A DNA stretch of 22,885 bases from a virus. Positions 6,703 to 12,032 of the stretch are shown here, one piece after another. Numbering within the stretch: the stretch's first letter is position 1; each line of letters opens with the position of its first letter. The stretch spans positions 1-22,885 of the IMG/VR virus record IMGVR_UViG_3300042691_035418, one strand, 5' to 3'. The position numbers were made by a program, and so were the translations under genes. The notes under the pieces were generated by a model. It did no database searches. It worked only from the letters and a program-made list of their open reading frames with translations, and was not told where the DNA came from.

Positions 6703-7083
6703 TCAGGTAGCGTCCACCAACGCCTTCCGCAACCGGTCCACCTCCAACAAGGCGGCGCAAATGGCGTCGTACCCTTCGTCGGTTGGGTCCGTTTCGTAAG
6801 CCGCCCGGGCGGCTTGGTACCGGCTGTAGGCGGCTTTGTACCCCATGGCGATCGCCCTGACCTCCTCGAATTCGCGCAGGGCGGCCCCGGCATAATCCCG
6901 GGCGGAAACCTTATCGCCGGTCTCGGCAGTCGTTACCGCCCGGTCCAGCCAACTAAGGGCGGCGGTGCGGTACGGGCTACTGGGCAGGACTACCACTTTG
7001 CCCTCCGCGAACACAAGGGACTCGCGGTCCGGGGTCAGGGCGGCGGCGCGGAGTGCGGAAAGTGCGGTGTCGAACGGTCCCAT
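6703..7083 (-). CDS. Unknown 126-residue alanine-rich helical protein
   Basis: Starts MGPFDTALSALRAAALTPDR. It is predicted to be nearly all helix, with regular alanine, tyrosine and charged residues (GYKAAYSRYQAARAAYE), possibly a helical bundle. No family recognised. Start chosen at 7083 after AGAAAGAGA; the longer frame runs through the hairpin. It has a full unit: promoter 7146-7174 and hairpin 7108-7127. Confidence 0.74.
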   Translation of the reverse strand: MGPFDTALSALRAAALTPDRESLVFAEGKVVVLPSSPYRTAALSWLDRAVTTAETGDKVSARDYAGAALREFEEVRAIAMGYKAAYSRYQAARAAYETDPTDEGYDAICAALLEVDRLRKALVDAT

Positions 7084-7107
7084 TGTCTGTCTCTTTCTGG
7101 GGTCGGT

Positions 7108-7127
7108 GCCCCCGGCGAACCGGGGGC
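7108..7127 (-). repeat. Leader hairpin cassette, copy 9, UUCG loop
   Basis: 8-bp stem GCCCCCGG/CCGGGGGC with a TTCG loop on the minus strand, another well-known stable tetraloop. Both stem and loop differ from the GCAA copies while the fold is conserved. Confidence 0.8.
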
Positions 7128-7145
7128 GGTAGCGGCGAATACACC

Positions 7146-7174
7146 AGTGTATCATGCCGGTGCTGGGCAGTCAA
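7146..7174 (-). promoter_or_regulatory. Promoter TTGACT-17-TACACT
   Basis: The minus strand reads GTTTGACTGCCCA, a 17-nt spacer, then TACACT. It begins 2 nt after the TAG of the 7177-8310 gene. It drives the 6703-7083 gene. Confidence 0.72.
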
Positions 7175-7176
7175 AC

Positions 7177-8310
7177 CTAAGCCACCATGGTGGGGCGGCT
7201 GAAAAATCCGAAGGCGGGGTCCTTCGGGGACCGGGTTACGGTGGCTTTGACCCGGACCCGGTCTTGGTGTTGCCACCGGGCGGCGGACGGGACGGTGCCC
7301 CAGACCCGGTAGCCGTCACACTCGAGGAGTGCCTTCAGGGTGGACCCGTATGGCGTTTCCACAACCTTGGTGGAAACCACGACGCCCTCGAGGGTCAGGC
7401 GGCCCTCGGGGCATTCGCCCTTGGGTTGGGTGTCCCGTTCCGCCGTCAGGAACGCCATGCGGACTTTGCCGCAGACAAGGGCGGCCTCCCGGCGGGAGAC
7501 AAGGGCGTCGCCCTCGAAGAACCTTGCGGTGTCTTCCGCCTTCCGGAGGAATTCCAGCACCCCCTCGGGGAGTGCCTTGCCGTTGGCGGCAAGGGCACCA
7601 ACCTCCTCCCATGCCTGACGCCATGTGGCTTCAAAATTTGGGTTGCCGTTGGGGTGGCTGGACGGCCTGTACGGGGAGGTTTCAAAGAGGTCCGCCAACG
7701 CGGCGAGGTAGTCCGCCAACCAAAGGTACCCGGCGTACGCCCGCCCGTCCGGGCCGCATTCGTCGTAGTCGGTGCGGACGAGGTGGTTTTCGACCACCGC
7801 GAACGCAGACAGGATCTTGAGGGCTGTTGCCGGTATGTACCGGCCTTCGCAGGTGCCGCCCACCTGCAACAGCCGCCCGGTGGCAGTTTCGCGGACCACG
7901 CTGGTCTGGGTGCGGCGGATGGCCTTGCCGCACTCCTCACAGGTTGCAACTTCCGCCGGTATGGCGGCCCGGACGGCGTCGCGGGCGGCGGCGTCCTCGC
8001 GGTGCTGGAGCCAATTCTCGGCGGTTGCGCCGCCAAGGTCTTCGCGGCGGAGTACCAGACTCCACCCCGGGGCGGCAAGTGCCGCGTCCGGGATTGTAAT
8101 GGTAACCGGCACGGCGTCCGCGCCCCACCGGGCAGTCTCCTGCCATTCGGTGTGCCCGTAGGCACCCTCAATCGATTCGTGGCGGCGGACCGTCAACCGG
8201 ACGGGCTGCCCCACTTCGACTGCCGCCCCGGGAATGGCGGCAATGGCGGACCGAATCGGGCGCAGGGCGGCGTTGACGGTGGCGGGGGTCAGGTTGTAGG
8301 TGCGTTGCAT
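7177..8310 (-). CDS. 377-residue protein with CxxC zinc-binding motif and OB-like C-terminus
   Basis: The largest protein of the left arm. An N-terminal alpha/beta region (1-115) is followed by CEEC at 124-127 and GGTC ending at residue 154, a zinc-ribbon-like arrangement with three visible cysteines. The C-terminal segment (LEGVVVSTKVVETPYGSTLK, then YRVWGTVP and RVRVKATVT) looks like an OB-fold, as in hypothetical proteins of phages and plasmids from GC-rich bacteria. A nucleic-acid-binding role is plausible, not shown. It has a hairpin cassette and AAAGAGA before the ATG but no obvious promoter of its own. Confidence 0.78.
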   Translation of the reverse strand: MQRTYNLTPATVNAALRPIRSAIAAIPGAAVEVGQPVRLTVRRHESIEGAYGHTEWQETARWGADAVPVTITIPDAALAAPGWSLVLRREDLGGATAENWLQHREDAAARDAVRAAIPAEVATCEECGKAIRRTQTSVVRETATGRLLQVGGTCEGRYIPATALKILSAFAVVENHLVRTDYDECGPDGRAYAGYLWLADYLAALADLFETSPYRPSSHPNGNPNFEATWRQAWEEVGALAANGKALPEGVLEFLRKAEDTARFFEGDALVSRREAALVCGKVRMAFLTAERDTQPKGECPEGRLTLEGVVVSTKVVETPYGSTLKALLECDGYRVWGTVPSAARWQHQDRVRVKATVTRSPKDPAFGFFSRPTMVA

Positions 8311-8333
8311 TGTCTGTCTCTTTCTTGGTCGGT

Positions 8334-8355
8334 GCCCCGGGGGTCAGCCCGGGGC
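8334..8355 (-). repeat. Leader hairpin cassette, copy 10
   Basis: 8-bp stem GCCCCGGG/CCCGGGGC with the six-base loop CTGACC on the minus strand, followed by CACCGACC and AGAAAGAGA. Confidence 0.75.
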
Positions 8356-8379
8356 GGGAGTGTCGGTCAGTGGCGCGGG

Positions 8380-8661
8380 TCAGAGTTTGACCGGGGCGTC
8401 AATTTCTCCGTAGTAGCGTGCCATCACAAGGTCCTGTTCCCAAAAGTATTCGTCCGTCTGTCCGGCAAGGTAACCGGCACGTTCCGCCCTGCTTAAGGCG
8501 GCGGCAACGGCGGGGCTTTTTCCGTAGACCCGCCACCGCCAAAAGCAGAACGCGTAGATAGAGTCAGCCGTCACATCGGTGCGGCGGGTCAGTGCGTCAT
8601 GCCGGGATGCGGCGTAGTGCAGGCTACAGGCGGCGCGGGTCAATTGTTGCCGAGCGGTCAT
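8380..8661 (-). CDS. Unknown 93-residue protein, member of a local paralogue family
   Basis: Starts MTARQQLTRAACSLHYAASR. The central block AFCFWRWRVYGKSPAVAAAL resembles LMFWREIGIYG in the 10028-10312 protein and RYRYWGLRWFGL in the 9175-9483 protein, each followed by an alanine-rich helix. The start at 8661 was chosen over the in-frame ATG at 8676 because GGGAG lies eight bases before it, while the earlier ATG abuts the hairpin. Promoter 8711-8739. Function unknown. Confidence 0.72.
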   Translation of the reverse strand: MTARQQLTRAACSLHYAASRHDALTRRTDVTADSIYAFCFWRWRVYGKSPAVAAALSRAERAGYLAGQTDEYFWEQDLVMARYYGEIDAPVKL

Positions 8662-8683
8662 TAGATTGTCTCCCATGGTCGGT

Positions 8684-8701
8684 GCCCCGGCGATTCGGGG
8701 C
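8684..8701 (-). repeat. Leader hairpin cassette, copy 11
   Basis: 6-bp stem GCCCCG/CGGGGC with loop AATCGC on the minus strand, about 3 nt after the predicted transcription start. It is the shortest stem of the set. Confidence 0.65.
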
Positions 8702-8710
8702 GGTTGGTCT

Positions 8711-8739
8711 ATTGTATACCACCCGGGCTTGACTGTCAA
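8711..8739 (-). promoter_or_regulatory. Promoter TTGACA-17-TACAAT with the -35 inside an inverted repeat
   Basis: The minus strand reads TTTGACAGTCAAG, a 17-nt spacer, then TACAAT. The -35 lies in the loop of a perfect 9-bp inverted repeat (8719-8727 and 8741-8749). It drives the 8380-8661 gene. Confidence 0.75.
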
Positions 8740-8749
8740 ACCCGGGTGG
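8719..8749. promoter_or_regulatory. Inverted repeat CCACCCGGG-N13-CCCGGGTGG around a -35 box
   Basis: The 9-nt arms are perfectly complementary and enclose the TTGACA box. It also lies 25 nt after the stop of the 8774-9103 gene, so it could act as an operator, or as an mRNA 3' hairpin for that gene without a U-tract. Sequence alone does not decide between these. Confidence 0.55.
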
Positions 8750-8773
8750 CAGGGAACTGGTATCCGGGGGGCG

Positions 8774-9103
8774 TCAGCCGCAGGCCCCGGGGATTCGGTA
8801 CGCAAATTCGAGAGCGTTGGCGGTGCAACGCCCAACCGACGCAAGGCATTCGTCCGCTAGCGGTGCAACGCCCCAGAAGGCGGCGGCCCCGGCGGCGTCA
8901 GTTTCCGCCGTCATTAGATTGTTCCGCAACCCCCGGGCGTCCGGGCCGGTCAGCCGTGCGGCGGCCCGGGATGCCTTGCGGATTGAGGATCGGAGTTTGC
9001 GGACGTTGCCGGGGGTCGGTTCGACTGTCACCCGCAGGTATGCGGATCGGGCGTCGTAGGCGGCGAGGAGGGCCTTGGCGGCGGGGGTCTTGAAAAGGTT
9101 CAC
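8774..9103 (-). CDS. Unknown 109-residue protein, GTG start
   Basis: Starts (GTG) NLFKTPAAKALLAAYDARSA. A basic, alanine-rich helical N-terminal two thirds (VRKLRSSIRKASRAAARL) is followed by a cysteine-containing tail. No family recognised. AGAAAGAGA precedes the GTG, with a hairpin cassette upstream and no promoter visible. Confidence 0.7.
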   Translation of the reverse strand: MNLFKTPAAKALLAAYDARSAYLRVTVEPTPGNVRKLRSSIRKASRAAARLTGPDARGLRNNLMTAETDAAGAAAFWGVAPLADECLASVGRCTANALEFAYRIPGACG

Positions 9104-9128
9104 GGTTCGTTCTCTTTCTGGGGTCGGT

Positions 9129-9151
9129 GCCCCCGGGGGTCAGCCGGGGGC
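9129..9151 (-). repeat. Leader hairpin cassette, copy 12
   Basis: 8-bp stem GCCCCCGG/CCGGGGGC with a 7-nt loop on the minus strand (CTGACCC), flanked by the usual CACCGACC. Confidence 0.72.
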
Positions 9152-9174
9152 AGGAGTTACGATAGGGTGCCGGG

Positions 9175-9483
9175 TCAGGCAACCGGGGCGGCTTTACCGG
9201 CGGCAAGTTCCGCCGCCTTAATCCGTGCGGGGCGGTCAGCCCAGTGCAGGGCGGTTGCACGGTATCCCGTCCATCCGTCCAACAAACCGGACTCGAATCG
9301 GGCGGCGTCTTTGCCTGCATAATAGGCGGCGGGGCCACCCGTCAGGCCGAACCAACGCAAGCCCCAATACCGGTACCGGCGGAACGCCGCCACCAATTCG
9401 GGTGATGGCCGCTCGGGGTGGTTGGCGGGGGCGAGTTCGACGAATGCGGCGGACGCCGCAACAAGGTTTTGAATTACGGTCAT
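9175..9483 (-). CDS. Unknown 102-residue protein, member of a local paralogue family
   Basis: Starts MTVIQNLVAASAAFVELAPA. The pattern AFVELAPA, PSPELVAAF, YWGLRWFGL and an alanine-rich helix can be aligned by eye with the 10028-10312 protein (DFLAVAPA, PDPAVVAAVF, FWREIGIYG). This suggests duplication within the phage. AGGAAGAGA precedes the ATG. Function unknown. Confidence 0.74.
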   Translation of the reverse strand: MTVIQNLVAASAAFVELAPANHPERPSPELVAAFRRYRYWGLRWFGLTGGPAAYYAGKDAARFESGLLDGWTGYRATALHWADRPARIKAAELAAGKAAPVA

Positions 9484-9508
9484 TCGATTGTTCTCTTCCT
9501 AGGTCAGT

Positions 9509-9528
9509 GCCCCGGGGTCAGCCGGGGC
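9509..9528 (-). repeat. Leader hairpin cassette, copy 13
   Basis: 7-bp stem GCCCCGG/CCGGGGC with loop CTGACC on the minus strand. Confidence 0.75.
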
Positions 9529-9551
9529 GGGGTTGGCGCGGTCAGCGGGAG

Positions 9552-9770
9552 TCAGCGACAAAGGTATGCGTCAGACTCCTCGGCGGTCAGGACAATGTCC
9601 GTCGCCACGTCAAGGTATGCATGGCCCCGGCGGGGGTTCCAACAGTACAAAAGCACCCGCCCGGACCGGGTTCGGAACGGGGTTTCGGTCCCGCCGCAGG
9701 CGGGGACCCAACGGTCAGCGTTGGCCGCAACCGCGGCGGCGAATTGTTCCGGGCCGGTCAGCGGGGTCAC
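9552..9770 (-). CDS. Unknown 72-residue protein, GTG start
   Basis: Starts (GTG) TPLTGPEQFAAAVAANADRW. The middle is beta-rich (RTRSGRVLLYCWNPRRGHAY) and the end acidic. The GTG overlaps the stop of the upstream membrane-protein gene (GTGA), so translation is coupled. No family recognised. Confidence 0.7.
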   Translation of the reverse strand: MTPLTGPEQFAAAVAANADRWVPACGGTETPFRTRSGRVLLYCWNPRRGHAYLDVATDIVLTAEESDAYLCR

Positions 9771-9961
9771 TTGCGGACCTCCCGGGATTGTGCCGCCAAC
9801 CGGTGCAATTCGGCGTCAGCGGATCCGAATATGTACACAATGCCGCAACCCACTATGGTTGCGGCGGCGAACACCGGGTCGGAGCCGGTGAACAAAAGGG
9901 CGGCGGCGGCGGCGGCGGCGACAGTGGCAAGGGCGAGTGCAAGGGTAGCGTAGCGGTTCAA
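9767..9961 (-). CDS. Small two-span membrane protein, 64 residues, TTG start
   Basis: Residues 4-26 (alanine-rich) and 29-46 (AAATIVGCGIVYIFG) form two hydrophobic segments separated by a short turn. The polar basic C-terminus (HRLAAQSREVRK) likely faces the cytoplasm. The start is TTG at 9961, eight bases after AAGGAGG, the best ribosome binding site in the left arm. A holin-like shape is possible, but no lysis gene is adjacent, so the function is left open. Confidence 0.7.
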   Translation of the reverse strand: MNRYATLALALATVAAAAAAALLFTGSDPVFAAATIVGCGIVYIFGSADAELHRLAAQSREVRK

Positions 9962-9985
9962 AGTGATACCTCCTTACGGGTCGTT

Positions 9986-10005
9986 GCCCCCCGTTGCCGG
10001 GGGGC
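9986..10005 (-). repeat. Leader hairpin cassette, copy 14
   Basis: 8-bp stem GCCCCCCG/CGGGGGGC with a GCAA loop. The stem sequence differs from the others with both arms changed together. Confidence 0.78.
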
Positions 10006-10027
10006 GGGTCAGCGTCAGTGTATGGGG

Positions 10028-10312
10028 TCAGGCGGCGTACTGCTTGGCCATATCCCGCAGGTACTGCCAAGCGTGTGGTTTGTCGGTATAGAACCCGGCA
10101 CCGATTCCCCGGGCGGCCCATGCGGCGTAGGATTCGGCTTGGTCCGTGGTGTTACCGTAGATACCGATCTCCCGCCAAAACATCAGGTGGAAGACTGCGG
10201 CTACAACCGCAGGGTCCGGGTTCGCAACCCGGGGGGCCCGGGCCGGTGCAACGGCGAGAAAGTCGGCGGCGGCGCGGCGCAGGATCGCGGCGGATTGTTC
10301 GTTACGGGTCAT
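10028..10312 (-). CDS. Unknown 94-residue protein, member of a local paralogue family
   Basis: Starts MTRNEQSAAILRRAAADFLA. It shares a layout with the 9175-9483 and 8380-8661 proteins: an alanine-rich first helix, then LMFWREIGIYG, then a helix (ESYAAWAARG). AAGGAG lies before the ATG. No promoter is visible directly upstream; it is probably read from the 11219-11247 promoter. Function unknown. Confidence 0.74.
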   Translation of the reverse strand: MTRNEQSAAILRRAAADFLAVAPARAPRVANPDPAVVAAVFHLMFWREIGIYGNTTDQAESYAAWAARGIGAGFYTDKPHAWQYLRDMAKQYAA

Positions 10313-10336
10313 TCGATTCTCTCCTTACGGGTCGGT

Positions 10337-10356
10337 GCCCCGGGGTCAGCCGGGGC
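10337..10356 (-). repeat. Leader hairpin cassette, copy 15
   Basis: 7-bp stem GCCCCGG/CCGGGGC with loop CTGACC on the minus strand, followed by CACCGACCCGTAAGGAG. Confidence 0.75.
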
Positions 10357-10379
10357 GGGTGCTACGGGTCGGTGCGGGG

Positions 10380-10730
10380 TCAACCCCAACGCAGGGCAGG
10401 ACAGTCCCGTTCGGCGTTGGCTTGGACCTCCTTGGCAAGGCGGCAGGCCAACTCCCCCTGTTGTGCCACCTGCCGGTGTGCTGTCTGCAACGCCCCGCCA
10501 AGGTTCACAATTCGGTGCGCTAGTCGGTACACTTCATGCACATCCGACCGTATCTCCTCCACGTCAGTCCCGGTGGCAACGGATTCGGCGGCGGCGTTGC
10601 GGGTTGCCAACATCCCGTCAACTAGCGCGGTATGCGCCGTCCGCAGGGCGATAATCGCCTTGAATGCGGCGTCAATTGCGGCGTCAGCAGTGGCGATTGT
10701 GTCAGCGTGGGGTACGGTCCAATCGGACAT
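10380..10730 (-). CDS. Unknown 116-residue helical protein
   Basis: Starts MSDWTVPHADTIATADAAID. Long alanine-rich helices with heptad-like spacing (IDAAFKAIIALRTAHTALV, then VHEVYRLAHRIVNLGGALQ) suggest a helical bundle or coiled coil. No family recognised. It has AAGGAG before the ATG and a hairpin cassette upstream. Confidence 0.75.
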   Translation of the reverse strand: MSDWTVPHADTIATADAAIDAAFKAIIALRTAHTALVDGMLATRNAAAESVATGTDVEEIRSDVHEVYRLAHRIVNLGGALQTAHRQVAQQGELACRLAKEVQANAERDCPALRWG

Positions 10731-10742
10731 TCGAGTCTCTCC

Positions 10743-10868
10743 TTACGGGTCGGTGCCCCGGCGGCCCGGGGCGGGATACAGTTTCGGCAGTGCCCTGCCA
10801 ATCATCAGCGGGGCGGCGTCAGCCCCGGACCGTATCAGCGCATTCACCGTATGCTCAATTATGGCCAT
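10743..10868 (-). CDS. Possible 41-residue peptide running into the hairpin cassette
   Basis: Starts MAIIEHTVNALIRSGADAAP. Unlike all neighbours, the frame reads through the cassette hairpin and stops inside the next gene's ribosome binding site. There is no convincing Shine-Dalgarno; an in-frame GTG at 10928 is an alternative start. It may not be real. Confidence 0.3.
   Translation of the reverse strand: MAIIEHTVNALIRSGADAAPLMIGRALPKLYPAPGRRGTDP
10755..10772 (-). repeat. Leader hairpin cassette, copy 16
   Basis: 7-bp stem GCCCCGG/CCGGGGC with loop GCCG on the minus strand, followed by CACCGACCCGTAAGGAG before the 10380-10730 gene. Confidence 0.75.
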
Positions 10869-11218
10869 CGCCCGACCGGCCCCCGGCGAATTCCCCGATC
10901 CTATCGGCGGCAGTACTACCTGCCGCACCCCGGATGTCGCCCGTACCAGTCAGTGCCACTCCCCCGCCGCTACCCGGGCCAATCACCATGGCCCCGGTTA
11001 ATCGCGATTATGCCTTTTCCCCCGGACAAGTCTACGGGGGGGCGGGTTATCAGTTGCGGTTGCGCCCCGGGTTCGCGCCCTGTCCCGGGTTAGGTTCCCC
11101 TACCAGCAATTGCAGGGGTTATCGGCTGACGCCGATTCGATTGTCCAATTTGCAGTGTGCCGGGGGGGCGCGTTGGCCCCGGGTCCCGTTGGTCCGCCCC
11201 GATTGGCGGCACGGACTG
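10774..11218 (-). other. GC-rich region without a convincing gene, possible long structured leader
   Basis: Downstream of the 11219-11247 promoter the minus strand has no reading frame with a good ribosome binding site. Only a 44-codon frame (10855-10989) and the 41-codon frame ending at 10743 are present. Several potential hairpins occur, for example CCCCCG/CGGGGG arms at 11020-11041 and CCCGGG pairs near 11068-11097. It may be an untranslated leader, a structured RNA or degraded genes. Confidence 0.45.
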
Positions 11219-11247
11219 ATTCAATCACGCCCGGACTTGGCTGTCCA
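11219..11247 (-). promoter_or_regulatory. Promoter TGGACA-17-TTGAAT, leftmost outward promoter of the control region
   Basis: The minus strand reads TGGACAGCCAAG, a 17-nt spacer, then TTGAAT. It shares the GCCAAG extension of the left-arm promoters but has one mismatch in the -35. It likely starts the transcript covering 10380-9552 and onwards. Confidence 0.6.
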
Positions 11248-11298
11248 GTACTGAATAAGTATCAGCAATGTGTTTTTTGCGGCAATAAGTGTCAATAA

Positions 11299-11311
11299 CT
11301 GCCATTGGCAG
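11299..11311. promoter_or_regulatory. Palindrome CTGCCA-T-TGGCAG
   Basis: Perfect 6-bp arms around one base. The arms contain the GCCA/TGGC motif that follows most left-arm -35 boxes. It lies beside a TTGACT sequence on the minus strand and next to the CRP-like site. Confidence 0.55.
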
Positions 11312-11317
11312 TCAAGT

Positions 11318-11333
11318 GTGATCTTTATCACAA
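11318..11333. promoter_or_regulatory. CRP-like binding site TGTGA-N6-TCACA
   Basis: The sequence TGTGATCTTTATCACA matches the CRP/FNR-family consensus palindrome at all ten conserved positions. It is centred about 52 bases before the predicted start of the rightward promoter at 11343-11371, a distance usable for activation or repression. Confidence 0.65.
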
Positions 11334-11342
11334 TGGATTTTC

Positions 11343-11371
11343 TTGACATTGGCAATCCAGTATGGTATTTT
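11343..11371 (+). promoter_or_regulatory. Rightward promoter TTGACA-17-TATTTT
   Basis: A perfect TTGACA is followed by TTGGCAA, a 17-nt spacer and TATTTT. No credible gene follows until 12033, so the product would be a long leader or a non-coding RNA crossing the 17-bp repeats. Confidence 0.6.
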
Positions 11372-11469
11372 CACGCGCCTGCCTGTTTTGGGGCTACTAA
11401 ATGAATCACGCGGGTGCGTGCGCGATACTGAAGGTATGGGCTGGTTCCGGAGGGGGGAGAGGGGGGAGG

Positions 11470-11486
11470 CACCCAGTAGAGGTGAC
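11470..11486 (+). repeat. 17-bp direct repeat, copy 1 (CACCCAGTAGAGGTGAC)
   Basis: Identical to copy 2 and two bases different from copies 3 and 4. Confidence 0.8.
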
Positions 11487-11527
11487 AGGCCGCTGGCAAA
11501 TCCAAAAAACAAATTTCCTCGGTTTGA

Positions 11528-11544
11528 CACCCAGTAGAGGTGAC
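11528..11544 (+). repeat. 17-bp direct repeat, copy 2
   Basis: CACCCAGTAGAGGTGAC, identical to copy 1 and in the same orientation, starting 58 bases after it. Confidence 0.8.
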
Positions 11545-11568
11545 CTGCCACATCGGGCTGACAGTTGT

Positions 11569-11583
11569 TGCCAATTGTTGGCA
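11569..11583. promoter_or_regulatory. Palindrome TGCCAA-TTG-TTGGCA
   Basis: Perfect 6-bp arms with a 3-base centre. It combines two GCCAA half-sites like those attached to the left-arm promoters, so it is a candidate high-affinity site for the same regulator. Confidence 0.55.
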
Positions 11584-11710
11584 GGTAATGACGTGAAAAT
11601 GGGGTGGATGAATACCCAACCCGCCCTTTTCGTCCGCAGGCCGGGGACCCCCTTTTGTTTGCCCGTATGTTTGCCCTAGCACCTAGGTAGGGTAAGGAAT
11701 CCAGCCCGGA

Positions 11711-11727
11711 CACCCAGCGGAGGTGAC
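11711..11727 (+). repeat. 17-bp direct repeat, copy 3 (CACCCAGCGGAGGTGAC)
   Basis: Same orientation; TA is replaced by CG in the centre relative to copies 1 and 2. Confidence 0.8.
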
Positions 11728-11753
11728 ACCCCACCATGGCAAGCCCCACCCGG

Positions 11754-11770
11754 CACCCAGCGGAGGTGAC
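11754..11770 (+). repeat. 17-bp direct repeat, copy 4
   Basis: Identical to copy 3, starting 43 bases after it. Degenerate relatives occur at 11680-11696 and 11931-11947. Confidence 0.8.
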
Positions 11771-11993
11771 CGTCCCCGATATCCATCGAGTCCATCCTCC
11801 TCTCTCTCTTTCTCCCGCCGTAGAAAACCGATAAAACAGTGCTGCCGGTTCCTCCTGCTAGGCTTTGAGAACTCTGCCCCGGGCGATGGCGCGTGACCGA
11901 AGGCAACGCTCTTTCAATGGAACCAACCCCCACCTAGTAGAGGAACACCAACTAAAAACTTTTTTCCTATATATAGAGAAGGGGCGAGAGTCG

Positions 11994-12031
11994 CAACATT
12001 GCCGGTAATCGTACTGCCAAGTACAATGTTG
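11994..12031 (+). promoter_or_regulatory. Leaderless-type promoter spanned by an inverted repeat
   Basis: TTGCCG (11999-12004), a 17-nt spacer and TACAAT (12022-12027) end only 5 nt before the ATG at 12033, and no Shine-Dalgarno is present. Perfect 8-bp arms CAACATTG (11994-12001) and CAATGTTG (12024-12031) flank the promoter and could be an operator. The spacer contains another TGCCAAG. Confidence 0.6.
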
Positions 12032-12032
12032 T

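Larger units (their letters stand above)
11248..12032. other. Non-coding control region, candidate origin and regulatory hub
   Basis: About 785 bases separate the leftward and rightward gene arms. The region holds a CRP-like palindrome, divergent promoters, two TGCCA(A)-type palindromes, four 17-bp direct repeats plus degenerate copies, a polypyrimidine run (about 11792-11818) and an AT-rich stretch (11951-11976). The reading frames here lack ribosome binding sites and family features. Iterons beside AT-rich DNA where gene direction switches suggest a replication origin. That is an inference. Confidence 0.55.

Noticed and set aside
6619-8496. Very long plus-strand open frame (625 codons) and similar long plus frames at 4825-5997, 9533-10654 and 9994-11001
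   Set aside because: They run straight through several hairpin cassettes and promoters, lack ribosome binding sites and are repetitive in Gly/Arg/Pro. They are shadows of GC-rich minus-strand genes.
3169-10772. Reading the hairpin copies as Rho-independent terminators
   Set aside because: None has a U-tract; each is followed by CACCG(A/T)CC and a ribosome binding site. Termination by an unusual mechanism cannot be excluded.
11312-11749. Minus-strand frame with repeated HLYWVS/HLRWVS-like peptides
   Set aside because: The repeats are translations of the 17-bp direct repeats; the copies fall in different frames beyond this stretch and there is no ribosome binding site.
11470-11770. CRISPR array
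   Set aside because: Repeats are only 17 bp and spacing is irregular (58, 183, 43 bases), with no cas genes in the window.
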